Assembly: GCA_963667855.2 (NCBI GenBank)
Contig: CAXXKI010000006.1
Coordinates: 1 to 64,000, forward strand
Length of the DNA: 64,000 nt
DNA from: G963667855 sp963667855
Lineage (GTDB): Bacteria > Planctomycetota > Phycisphaerae > UBA1845
Reading direction: 5' to 3'
Shown: piece after piece, positions 19,724 through 27,802 of the stretch
Layout: each line of letters begins with the position of its first letter
Position numbering within the stretch: position 1 is the first letter of the stretch
The notes under the pieces: generated by a model
Database searches by the model: none
Told to the model about the DNA's origin: nothing
Seen by the model: the letters and a program-made list of their open reading frames with translations, nothing else
Position numbers and translations under genes: made by a program

Positions 19724-20534
19724 ATGCCTTCTCCTTCAACTGTTGATCGTTACTTGGAGCCGCTGCTAGACGGAAATCGAAAAGCTTGCCGCAAATTCAT
19801 CTTTGAACAACTGAACCTTGCCCACCAGAATGCGGAAGAAGTGATCTACGATGTAGTCTGGCCGGCAATGGAGAAAACCGAAAGACTGTTCAGGAACGAT
19901 CGCATAAATATCGCCGCGGAGCACATGGCCACCAGAATAAACCGATCGATAGCCGATCAGCTCCAGCCCTCCCTTACACAAATGCCGAAAATCGGCAAGC
20001 GAATCATTATTACCTGCGCTGATGGAGAACCGGAAGAGCTGGGTGCCCAGATGTGCGCGGACCTGTTTGAAGCTCGTGGCTGGGATGTTAGTTTCCTTGG
20101 TGGTGGTGTTCCCAATGATGAGATACTGACCCTGATAGGCCAATTGCGTCCCTCAGATACTGCTTATTTTCGGAACGCAGCCTTCCGGAGTGCCGCAGGT
20201 TCGAGCCCTGACTGACCTGATTCGTTCCGTGGGCAGTAATCCAACCATGAATACCATGATCTCCGGGGGAGTGTTCAACCGCGCCGAAGGATTGTGGAAA
20301 GAGGTCCACGCTGATCTGTTTGCCAAGACAGCCCGACAGGCGATTGCGGTAGCAGAAGCGGCCAAGCCCAAAGCTCCGGAGATAGTTATTCCCGGCGCTC
20401 CCCAAGAAACGACGGCGACGACGCCCGCCACTACTGGTTACGACAGAAAGCGCATAACTAAATTAATACCTGGAATCATTCAAATATTAAGGGGTTTGGT
20501 CGCCATCACGACCAAACCCCTTTTTGATGATTAA
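19724..20534 (+). CDS. Cobalamin-binding-domain protein, frameshifted
   Basis: Two frames join into one protein. The first (from the ATG at 19724, with GGAG upstream) holds a helical B12-binding-2-like cap (RYLEPLLDGNRKACRKFIFE to IAAEHMATRINRSI) and the start of a Rossmann-like B12 fold (RIIITCADGEPEELGAQM, WDVSFLGGGVPNDEIL). The second continues LLIFGTQPSGVPQVRALTD, MNTMISGGVFNRAEGLW and ADLFAKTARQAI. They are joined if one C of CCC at 20150-20152 is removed (LRPQILLIFG). The usual axial His of the E-x-H-x-x-G pattern appears as Glu, so cobalamin ligation may be altered. As written, the second frame runs through the terminator at 20489-20525 to 20534. Removing one further A near 20448 would stop it at 20457. 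It may be a sensor domain; function unknown. Confidence 0.68.
20489..20526 (+). terminator. Strong terminator between the B12-domain gene and trpG/pabA
   Basis: A perfect 14-base stem, AAGGGGTTTGGTCG (20489-20502) with CGACCAAACCCCTT (20509-20522), has a 6-base loop and a T-run after it. It separates two convergent genes and may work in both directions. Confidence 0.88.
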
Positions 20535-20557
20535 TTCACTTGGCTGTTCCGGCGAAA

Positions 20558-21128
20558 TCACAACTTCAGAAAATTAGCCAACAGTTGATGACCTTGAGTG
20601 GTAAGGAAACTTTCCGGATGGAAACTGAATACCTATTACGGGCATGGTATTGTGGCGAATCCCCATCAACTCGTTCCGGTCAGTCCAGGCGCAACGATGG
20701 AAATCAGCAGGCAGAGTTTCCTCTTCAACTATCAGGGAGTGATACCGTGTAGCTGTAAACGGGTTTGAGAGCCCGGAAAAAACCCCCTTACCGTCATGTT
20801 TAATCTCGCTGGTTTTGCCGTGCATGAGTCGCCTGGCGCGAACCACCTTACCGCCGAACACCTGGGCGATACACTGGTGACCAAGGCAGACGCCGAGTAC
20901 GGGGATACGACCGGCCACATGCTTGATTATTTCCATGCTCATGCCCGCTTCGTTGGGAGTGCATGGGCCCGGAGAAACAACTAGGTGCGATGGTTTAAGC
21001 TGGTCTATCTCATCCAGAGTGATGGCATCATTACGGCAAACCTCTATATGGTTGTTCTTGTCCAGTTCGCCGATGCGCTGCACCAGATTGAAGGTGAATG
21101 AATCGTAGTTGTCTATGATCAGTATCAT
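20558..21128 (-). CDS. Anthranilate/aminodeoxychorismate synthase glutaminase subunit, frameshifted at the C-terminus
   Basis: A class I glutamine amidotransferase of TrpG/PabA type, which supplies ammonia to anthranilate or aminodeoxychorismate synthase. MILIIDNYDSFTFNLVQ, VVSPGPCTPNEAG and the nucleophile elbow PVLGVCLGHQCIAQVFGG are all present. As written, the frame ends FPSGKFPYHSRSSTVG. If one C is removed from TTTCC (plus-strand GG at 20620-20621), the reading becomes IQFHPESFLTTQGHQLLANF followed by LKL and a TGA at 20558-20560. This restores the catalytic His-Pro-Glu. Without it the His-Glu pair of the triad is lost. No TrpE/PabB partner is adjacent, so trpG and pabA cannot be separated. 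Confidence 0.85.
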
Positions 21129-21209
21129 GCCACCACGATAATATCAAAAAACATTATTGGCAATCGGTAAGCCTTATATCCGTCTGATAATGATAGGTTC
21201 AGAGAATAA

Positions 21210-21750
21210 TCAAGGGATAATGGCAGTCTCGCCGCTGATGGAATCGACGTTGACGGTCATGGTAGCGGTGTCGCAAACGAGGGTAACAGAAGCCGTGGTA
21301 CTTTGATCAGTTTGCCCAAAACCTTGGAAAACAAGGCAATCATCGCCGCCCAGGCTGTAACCTGGCTGAATTGATACTCCTGCAAGCTGGCCACCCCGTC
21401 CGTAACCAAATACGACTTCCAGAGGCGCTCCCCCTACCGGATCGTTAACGATCTCGGCAGTAGCACAGTCAAAAATCGAGCCCACCTGCTTCACCACTGC
21501 GTATTTGCCGTTTACCGCGTCGAACCGGATACCGCGAGGTTCATTAGCGTGCGTAATCGATTCCAGTTGAGCAAATTGCATATCCGCCCACCAGCAATTC
21601 GACGGCAGCGGCTAACCGGGTTGTGCGAGTCTCACCTAGCATGGGCATGGCCATGACCGCAACTATAGCCATCACCACGACCACGATCAGCATCTCAACC
21701 ATGGTGAAGGCGAAACTCCTGCTGACACTACTGTTTTGGATCGATTTCAT
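21210..21750 (-). CDS. GspH/FimT-like pseudopilin, frameshifted
   Basis: A type II secretion / type IV pilus minor pilin. From the ATG at 21748-21750 the product has a short basic leader and a class III cleavage site A-FTMVEM, then a long hydrophobic helix (LIVVVVMAIVAVMAMPML). The following frame gives MQFAQLESITHANEPRGIRF, the typical GspH second region (D-x-Q-x-A-R-x-E-A). The two frames join if one G is removed from GTGGGCGGAT (plus-strand CCGCCC at 21584-21589), giving ELLVADMQFAQLES. The residue before the cleavage site is Ala rather than Gly, which is common in planctomycete pilins. It is divergent from the two other pilins. Confidence 0.75.
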
Positions 21751-22000
21751 GGAAAACCGGGATAAATCAAACCAGCCTTTTCTAACCGCATACGTGCTTT
21801 GGATAGTATCCAAACGGTGTATCGACTGTAACGGACGCCAGCGTGTGAGAATAACTTTGGTCCTATAAACCCGGAAGCGGGGCTTTCGCCCCGCCATCTA
21901 CTAAACAGTGGTGAATAAAAAACCGAGTAGACGATAGGGAAGGGATGGTTATAGGAACGAGATATGTTTGCACGGATCGCTCGATAAAGGAACTTGTTCG

Positions 22001-22498
22001 TTGATCGCAACGAGGCGGAATAACCTTCGAGGTCTCACCCTTTTTGAGGCCCTGATAGCCAGCGTCTTATTGGCGGTGGTGGTGGTGGCCGTATCCCAGG
22101 CTATTGTGGTTGGGCAAATGCAAACCTACGACACCGTCCATCGATTCCGGGCATTATCGCTGGCGGAGTCAATGATGGAGGAGATAATCCGGCTGCCCTT
22201 CAATGATCCGGACGGCTCATCTGCAATGGGGCCTGAGGGAGGCGAAACGACCCGAGCCGCATTCGACAACATAGACGATTTTCACGGTTTCAGCCTGGCG
22301 GCGGGCAACATTACAGACGCGGCGGGTAATCTCTATCCAACTCCGTACCAGGTGTTTTCGCTATCCGTTACGGTATCGCCGGGCTCGGAAACAATAACAG
22401 GATTAAGTGGAGCCATTACCGGGGTAAACGTAATTGTAACCGTTCAGGACGCTTCAGGAACATCCTGGACGATACAGCAATTCGTCCCCGGAACATAG
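22001..22498 (+). CDS. GspI/PilV-like pseudopilin
   Basis: About 165 residues from the TTG at 22001, which has AAGGA at 21987-21991 nine bases upstream; a TTG at 21968 is also open. It begins with a basic leader, then G-LTLFEALIASVLLAVVVVA, the class III prepilin signal with Glu at +5. The C-terminal domain has conserved-looking LSLAESMMEEIIRLPFND, typical of GspI/PilV minor pilins (A-E-S-x-x-E). It lies 12 bases before the next pilin gene in the same direction, forming a pair. Confidence 0.78.
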   Translation: MIATRRNNLRGLTLFEALIASVLLAVVVVAVSQAIVVGQMQTYDTVHRFRALSLAESMMEEIIRLPFNDPDGSSAMGPEGGETTRAAFDNIDDFHGFSLAAGNITDAAGNLYPTPYQVFSLSVTVSPGSETITGLSGAITGVNVIVTVQDASGTSWTIQQFVPGT

Positions 22499-22510
22499 GA
22501 GCGTATACGG

Positions 22511-23101
22511 GTGAAGCCAATCCCGAAACACTCGAATCTGTTCAGCCGCCAAGCAAGATCCTTCACCCTGCTGGAGCTTCTGCTGGCGTTGGTTATCACG
22601 GCAATGGTCGGTTTATCGGCAGCGGCGATGATAAACGCCACCGCTTACGGAACCTCCAGTAGAAATTCCATGCGCAAGTTACTGGTTAAATCGAAAGTAC
22701 TCAGCACTCGGCTGAGTAGTTCAATCCGCAATTCGAAAGAACCTGTTCAACCCAGTACCGCCCAACCTGATTCGACCGATATCCTGATCATCTGGGTGGC
22801 CGACACGAATAACGACCAGGCGAAACAGAATAACGAAATGCAGTTGATAGAACGGGATACCGCCACAAACGAATTGCGTAGTTATCTCAACGAAAGCGAC
22901 CTGAGCAATTTCGTCGATGCCGGCACCTTTAGAACGACGGCATTGGCTTCGTATACCCCGCAGGTGTGGGGAACAGGTATAACCGATTTATCGTTCAAGC
23001 TTTCCGGCTCTTCCGGCGCAACGGTTTTGACCTCCCGATTAACCGCAACCCAGGGCGATCTAACCGAGACGACGGTGATCGCCGCTTCACCCCGCAATTA
23101 A
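22511..23101 (+). CDS. GspJ/PilW-like pseudopilin
   Basis: A 196-residue protein from a GTG at 22511 with AGGAG at 22497-22501. The prepilin segment is SFTLLELLLALVITAMVGLS with Ser at the -1 position. The Glu at +5 is present. The remainder is a beta-rich domain of GspJ/PilW type (LSSSIRNSKEPVQPSTAQ, ILIIWVADTNND). It probably forms the tip complex with the GspI-like and GspH-like pilins. No secretion ATPase, secretin barrel or prepilin peptidase is in the window, so the machine must be elsewhere. A terminator follows directly. Confidence 0.75.
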   Translation: MKPIPKHSNLFSRQARSFTLLELLLALVITAMVGLSAAAMINATAYGTSSRNSMRKLLVKSKVLSTRLSSSIRNSKEPVQPSTAQPDSTDILIIWVADTNNDQAKQNNEMQLIERDTATNELRSYLNESDLSNFVDAGTFRTTALASYTPQVWGTGITDLSFKLSGSSGATVLTSRLTATQGDLTETTVIAASPRN

Positions 23102-23142
23102 AAAAACGGACAACCGCATCAGGACGGCTGCCCGTTTTAATT
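23100..23142. terminator. Bidirectional terminator between gspJ-like gene and accC
   Basis: AAAACGG near 23103-23110 pairs with CCGTTTT near 23132-23138. An imperfect inner stem is present, an A-run stands on the left and T's on the right. It lies between convergent genes. Confidence 0.7.
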
Positions 23143-23159
23143 CCTCTATTGAGTTTTCC

Positions 23160-24501
23160 CTACAGGTCAAGACTCTCCACGAAACCGGTATGGAACTTAC
23201 CCGACTTAAAGGTTTCGTTCTGCATGATCTGCCGGTAGAGGCTTATCGTAGTCTTGATCGGGTGGATTTCCAACTCGTCCAGACATCGAGCCATACAGGC
23301 AATTGCTTCGTCTCGCGTAGGTCTGTGGACAATCAGTTTGCCGATCATGGAATCGTACGTCGGCGGAATAACGAACCCCGCATGAGCATGAGTATCCAGA
23401 CGTACGCCAAGTCCGCCGACAGCGAAGAACCTTTCGATTTTCCCCGGACACGGGCGGAAGTTGTTTTCAGGATCTTCAGCATTGATCCGGCATTCGATAG
23501 CCGCCCCCTTGGGTTTTACATCTCGCTGGGTGAAGCTCAGCGGTTCACCGGCCGCCACTTCGATCATGGCCTTGATCAGATCAAATCCGGTAATCATCTC
23601 GGTAACCGGATGCTCGACCTGGATACGGGTATTTACCTCGATGAAGTAATACGTTCCCTTCTGATCGACCACAAACTCGACGGTAGCCGCACTGTAATAA
23701 CCTGCGGCTTTTGCCAAGCGCACCGCAGCTTTGCACATGTCTTCCCGCGTGCGATTATCGATACCGGGCGACGGAGACTCCTCAATCAGCTTCTGGTAGC
23801 GTCTCTGAACCGTACAATCACGTTCATAAAGGTGTACGATACGACCTTTCTGGTCGGCGATAAGCTGAACCTCCACGTGTCGCGGATTTTCGATGTATTT
23901 TTCCAGGTACACGCCCGGGTTGCTGAAAGATTTCGCGGCTTTCCTGGCTGGCCATGGACAAGGCGTTGGCCAGATCCTTGCGGTTATGAACGATGCGCAG
24001 CCCCCTGCCCCCGCCACCAGCAAGGGCTTTTACCATTACGGGATAACCGATTTGATCGGCAACCTTCAGCGCTTCCTTGTCGTCTTCGACAACTCCATCA
24101 CTTCCCGGCACGGTCCGAACTTTAGCCTTTTTCGCCAGAGTTCTAGCGGCCGCCTTATCTCCCAGAAGCCGCATGGATTCAGCGCTGGGGCCAATAAACT
24201 GGATATTGGAGTCGCGGCACATGTCCGCGAATCTTGGGTTTTCCGCAAGGAACCCGTACCCAGGATGGATAGCGTCCGCCCCGACCATTTCCGCCGCGGC
24301 GATTATCCGGTCACCTTTAAGGTAACTTTCCGATGGAGCTGGAGGACCTATACAGACAGTCCGCGAAGCCATTTTCAAATATTCGGCATCCCGATCGGCT
24401 TCGGAGAAAACACAAGCGGTTTCAATACCCATCTCCCGACAGGTACGCATTATACGCAGTGCAATCTCACCCCGATTGGCTATGAGAATTCTATTAAACA
24501 T
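23160..24501 (-). CDS. accC: Biotin carboxylase subunit of acetyl-CoA carboxylase, frameshifted
   Basis: AccC carboxylates biotin on AccB using ATP and bicarbonate, the first half of malonyl-CoA synthesis. The N-terminal frame (from the ATG at 24501) has MFNRILIANRGEIALRIMRT, HPGYGFLAENPRFA and the ATP-grasp Gly loop KALAGGGGRGLRIV. The second frame has GVYLEKYIENPRHVEVQ, the catalytic region FIEVNTRIQVEHPVTE and the C-terminal domain. They join near 23926-23943. Removing one A (AGGAAAGCC read as AGGAAGCC) gives SMASQEAAKSFSNPGVYLE. No residues are otherwise missing, and the total is about 446 residues, normal for AccC. Because AccC is essential, a real null mutation is unlikely. It follows accB. 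Confidence 0.88.
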
Positions 24502-24601
24502 TTAATTTCAACTCGTCAGTCGTCCGGTCCAAACTGCCGAAAAGGCGGAAAGACCGCATTATGCGATCATATCCGCCACGATTTTAGATAGCCGATTTAT
24601 A

Positions 24602-25085
24602 TCAGTCGGGTTTGACCATAAACATCGGCTGCCCGAATTCCACCGGCTCTTCGTTTTTAACCAGTATTTTCTCAACGGTCCCCGAGGTTTCAGCCTTTAT
24701 CTCGTTAAAGACCTTCATCGCCTCAAGTATACAAACCACCGTATCCGCAGTAACATGATCACCAATCTTGATAAATGATGGCGATTGGGGGATCAGGAGC
24801 GGCATAGAAAGTCCCTACCATCGGAGACTTGATCGGAGCTAAACCGGCATCCGCATCAGCCACAGGCTGAGGCGCAGGTGCAGCAGCCGCAACCGGCGCA
24901 GGCGAAGCCGCTGCCGGTTGCGGCGTACTAACTACCACCTGAGGAGCAGCTTCCGTCGTTACGATGGAAGCCGCACCGGGACGTTTGAGCATAATCTCAT
25001 CTTGTCCGTCTTTAATGCAAATTTCTGAGAGTTCATTCTCAGACATCATTTCCACAAGTTTACGTATTTTGTCAGGATCGACCAC
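24602..25085 (-). CDS. accB: Biotin carboxyl carrier protein of acetyl-CoA carboxylase, frameshifted
   Basis: The start is best placed at the GTG near 25085 (MVDPDKIRKLVEMMSENEL), which has GGAG about 8 bases upstream; an in-frame GTG at 25127 is also open. The order is a short N-terminal helix region, then an Ala/Pro-rich flexible linker (AAAAPAPQPVADADAG), then the biotinyl domain. The frame is lost after SPMVGTFYAAPDP. Removing one C from a run of five (plus-strand G5 at 24787-24791) gives PDPQSPSFIKIGDHVTADT. The biotin-attachment motif EAMKVFNEI then follows in frame. Together with accC and the upstream M24 peptidase this is the common pepP/Q-accB-accC order. Confidence 0.88.
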
Positions 25086-25128
25086 GTCGATTTCTCCAGA
25101 TAAAGCCCGCTGACAATCAACCGCCACT

Positions 25129-26241
25129 TCAGCGTTTGATTTTCAGGACCGCGGTTTTCAAATCCTTTTTCAGGCTGGACAGAACCCGACACCCCTTCGG
25201 TGTCACCAATACGTCATCTTCGATTCGGACACCACCCAAACCTGGTATATAAACACCGGGTTCAACGGTAACGACCATGCCAGATCGAAGTTTTTCATCA
25301 CTACGATAACTCAACGAGGGAGCCTCGTGAACATCCAACCCTAAGCCGTGGCCCAAGCCATGGTTGAATTCTTCCCCAAAACCCGCTTTTTCAATATGCT
25401 GCCGCGCCACAGCATCAACATCACACATGCGGGCTCCCGGCTTAACCGCCTGTATCGCCTTCTTCTGGGCGGCCAGAACCGTTTCGTACACCTCTCGCAT
25501 TTTCGGCGGAATGCTACCCACGAAGAGAGTACGGGTCAAGTCACTTCTGTAGAAGCGATAGGTAGCCCCCCAATCGATCAATATAGTACAGCCGGGGTTT
25601 ACTTTTCGCTGTCCGGGTACAGCGTGCGGCAAAGCAGCATTGGCGTCGATGGCCACGATAGACTCAAACGAAGGCGTGGTAGAGCCCCGTCGTTTCATCT
25701 CGTATTCCAGCCGTCCAGCAATTTCCTGTTCCGTCTGCCCGACTTTAATGGTTTTCAGGGTCGCTTTGAAGGCTTCTTCAGCAATGTCTACTGCCTGCTG
25801 AATTATCTTTACCTCGCCAGCATCCTTCAGAACCCGCATGTCTCCTACAATTGGCGGAGCATCGATGAGTTTTACGTTTTGGAGTTTCTTGTTTAAATCA
25901 CCACGAGTAGAAACAGTCATATACTCGGGCTGAATCGCAATACTTCTTGCTTTGTATTGAGCAACAACGGATGCGATTTCATCAACCAGTTGCCCTTTGC
26001 GTAAAGAGACCTTCGCCCAGGGTGTTTCCTGCTTTATCGAAGTATCAAACCGACCGTCGCTTATGACATGAACACAGCTACGGGTAATTAAAACGGCGGA
26101 ATCTTCACCAGTGAATCCGGTCAGGTAATAATGATCAAAACGATTCGTAACCAGGAAAGCGGATACCCTCTTCTGCGCCATTATCCGGCGCAGATTATTG
26201 AGCCTTTTCTGTATTACCGCGGACGGTTTATTTTTCGCCAT
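25129..26241 (-). CDS. M24-family Xaa-Pro peptidase
   Basis: About 370 residues from the ATG at 26239-26241, supported by GGAGGAG nine bases upstream; the open frame extends further without support. A creatinase/prolidase N-terminal domain precedes the pita-bread metallopeptidase fold. The metal ligands are readable: ILIDWGATYRFYRSDLTRT (Asp, Asp), HGLGHGLGLDVHEAP (His), VTVEPGVYIPGLGGVRIEDD (Glu, Glu). These fit a dinuclear aminopeptidase P or prolidase that cleaves Xaa-Pro bonds. It precedes accB by one base, and this pairing is conserved in many bacteria. Confidence 0.92.
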   Translation of the reverse strand: MAKNKPSAVIQKRLNNLRRIMAQKRVSAFLVTNRFDHYYLTGFTGEDSAVLITRSCVHVISDGRFDTSIKQETPWAKVSLRKGQLVDEIASVVAQYKARSIAIQPEYMTVSTRGDLNKKLQNVKLIDAPPIVGDMRVLKDAGEVKIIQQAVDIAEEAFKATLKTIKVGQTEQEIAGRLEYEMKRRGSTTPSFESIVAIDANAALPHAVPGQRKVNPGCTILIDWGATYRFYRSDLTRTLFVGSIPPKMREVYETVLAAQKKAIQAVKPGARMCDVDAVARQHIEKAGFGEEFNHGLGHGLGLDVHEAPSLSYRSDEKLRSGMVVTVEPGVYIPGLGGVRIEDDVLVTPKGCRVLSSLKKDLKTAVLKIKR

Positions 26242-26369
26242 GACACCAGTCTCCTCCGTAATTTTTGGCACCATTCGCCCGGCATTAAGGTAACTCTTCC
26301 CTGAGTCCTTTGCGAGCAACAAGTATCCTCGCTTACGCGGTCAGGAGCGATTCCACCGCTGAAACAAGC

Positions 26370-27371
26370 CTAGGAACCGTCCTTTTCGCCCGTTTTCTTA
26401 GCGGCTTTAGTTTTTTTCTTCTTAGTAGCTTTGTTTCTGGAATCGGCCGCTTTTTTCGTTGTTTTCTTAGCCGTCGTTTTTTTGGCAGTAGCTTTTTTCG
26501 CCGCAGTTTTTTTCGTAACCGCTTTTTTGGTCACCGCTTTTTTGGCAGCAGATTTTTTTGCCGCAGTTTTTTTCGGAGCGGTTTTTACAGGCGTTTTCTT
26601 CTTTGCCGTCACTTTCGCTTCAGGCTTGTCCTCTTTTTTCTTGGCTACCGCAGACTTTGGAGTGTTTTTGTCCTTTTCAGCTGCCTTTTTCTCTGATTTG
26701 GCTGCTGGCTTCTTTTCCGGAGTTTTGCTGTTTTTCGCCTCTTTAGTGGTCTTAGGGGCCACTTTGGGGGGGGTCGCCGCCGCCTTTTCTTCTTTTTCTT
26801 CTTTCGACAGCTCTACTTCCTTCTCCGGTTCCTTTACCTTCGCTTTTTTGGAAGATGCTTTAGTCGTGGGTTTCTTTCTCAAAGAAGGCCTGAGCAGCTC
26901 AGCTCTTTTCTCACGAGCTTCCCGGGCTTTTCTTTCGGCCTCCTCTTTCTTCTTAGCGACCACAATTAGTTTTTTGGCTATCGGAGATACAGGCACCTCA
27001 TCGTCGATTTGATAAAGCTTGAGACCGTCATAGTACCCCTCGGATTGCAGCCTTATCAACTGAGCTTCCGCATCGGCTTTTTCTACGGATTTAAAGAGAG
27101 TGAGGGTATACCCATCGAACGAATAGCCGCACACTTTCCAGGCCAGAGGAATAACCTCCTTCTGGCCAGGAGCGCGCCTGGGAACAGGATTACTCGAGTT
27201 TTCGGAAGACTCTTTCGTTGAGGATGTATTACTTCCGTTATCCTTATCGCCACCCTTATCGCCCGAATCATCTGAGTCGTCCGAATCTTCGACGAAATCA
27301 TTCTCTATATCGTTTTGCGTATCATCCATCCCCGAATCATCTGATACGGGATCAACTTCCTCTTTGCCCAT
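26370..27371 (-). CDS. Histone H1-like lysine-rich protein with acidic N-terminus
   Basis: A 333-residue protein in three parts. Residues 1-60 are strongly acidic and Ser/Asp-rich with runs such as DSDDSDDSGDKGG. Residues about 72-128 form a small folded segment (WKVCGYSFDGYTLTLFKSVE, LQSEGYYDGLKLYQID). From about 135 to the end it is Lys/Ala/Thr-rich with repeated KKTAAKK and KKATAKK units like the C-terminal tail of eukaryotic linker histone H1. Such tails bind DNA without sequence preference in bacterial nucleoid proteins. The joining of an acidic head to a basic tail is unusual. It lies alone on the minus strand near tRNA-Arg. Nucleoid role inferred, not shown. Confidence 0.75.
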   Translation of the reverse strand: MGKEEVDPVSDDSGMDDTQNDIENDFVEDSDDSDDSGDKGGDKDNGSNTSSTKESSENSSNPVPRRAPGQKEVIPLAWKVCGYSFDGYTLTLFKSVEKADAEAQLIRLQSEGYYDGLKLYQIDDEVPVSPIAKKLIVVAKKKEEAERKAREAREKRAELLRPSLRKKPTTKASSKKAKVKEPEKEVELSKEEKEEKAAATPPKVAPKTTKEAKNSKTPEKKPAAKSEKKAAEKDKNTPKSAVAKKKEDKPEAKVTAKKKTPVKTAPKKTAAKKSAAKKAVTKKAVTKKTAAKKATAKKTTAKKTTKKAADSRNKATKKKKTKAAKKTGEKDGS

Positions 27372-27533
27372 CTACGTGTTTCCTGGTGATAGATACGAAG
27401 ATCAGAGTAAACTTCAAGGCGGGACGATTACCAAAAACTGACCACATGGAAAGCAGGCAAACCTAAATCTAAAAAAATAGACCATCCGAGCGTCCCACGA
27501 AATCTCGCAGTTTGCCTCCCAATAAGATTGTAC

Positions 27534-27607
27534 TACGCCCGGAGGGACTCGAACCCCCAACCTGCTGGTTCGAAGCCAGCCACTCTATCCAGTTGAGCTA
27601 CGGGCGC
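27534..27607 (-). tRNA. tRNA-Arg (anticodon TCG)
   Basis: On the minus strand the 74-base gene begins GCGCCCGTAGC and ends CGGGCGTA. A seven-base acceptor stem is formed (one G-T pair), the D-loop has AACTGGATAG, and the anticodon stem GCTGG/CCAGC encloses CTTCGAA, so the anticodon is TCG (reads CGA, Arg). The T-arm has GGTTCGAGTCC. CCA is not encoded and must be added. The two purine runs and invariant positions fit a functional tRNA. Confidence 0.95.
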
Positions 27608-27802
27608 TCATTAACTGTTAATCGCTTACGCAATAACAAGTTACGGCGAAGACCACTCTGCTAACCCCAGCTTAATGACTCAGCCGGTCAAGCAGCCGCG
27701 CACGGCGTCTCCAATACCGTTGCACGAATTATATGGATGAAACGCTGCGCGTCCAATCTTCTTTTTTTAAAGCTTTGCGGTTACGGATTACCGGCCTTAC
27801 CG

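Noticed and set aside
20100..24820. Programmed +1 frameshifting at UUU-C or CCC-N codons as the single cause
   Set aside because: Four or five sites fit slippery codons, but the gspH site (GTG GGC GGA) does not, and no common stimulatory signal is visible. Kept only as an alternative in the finding.
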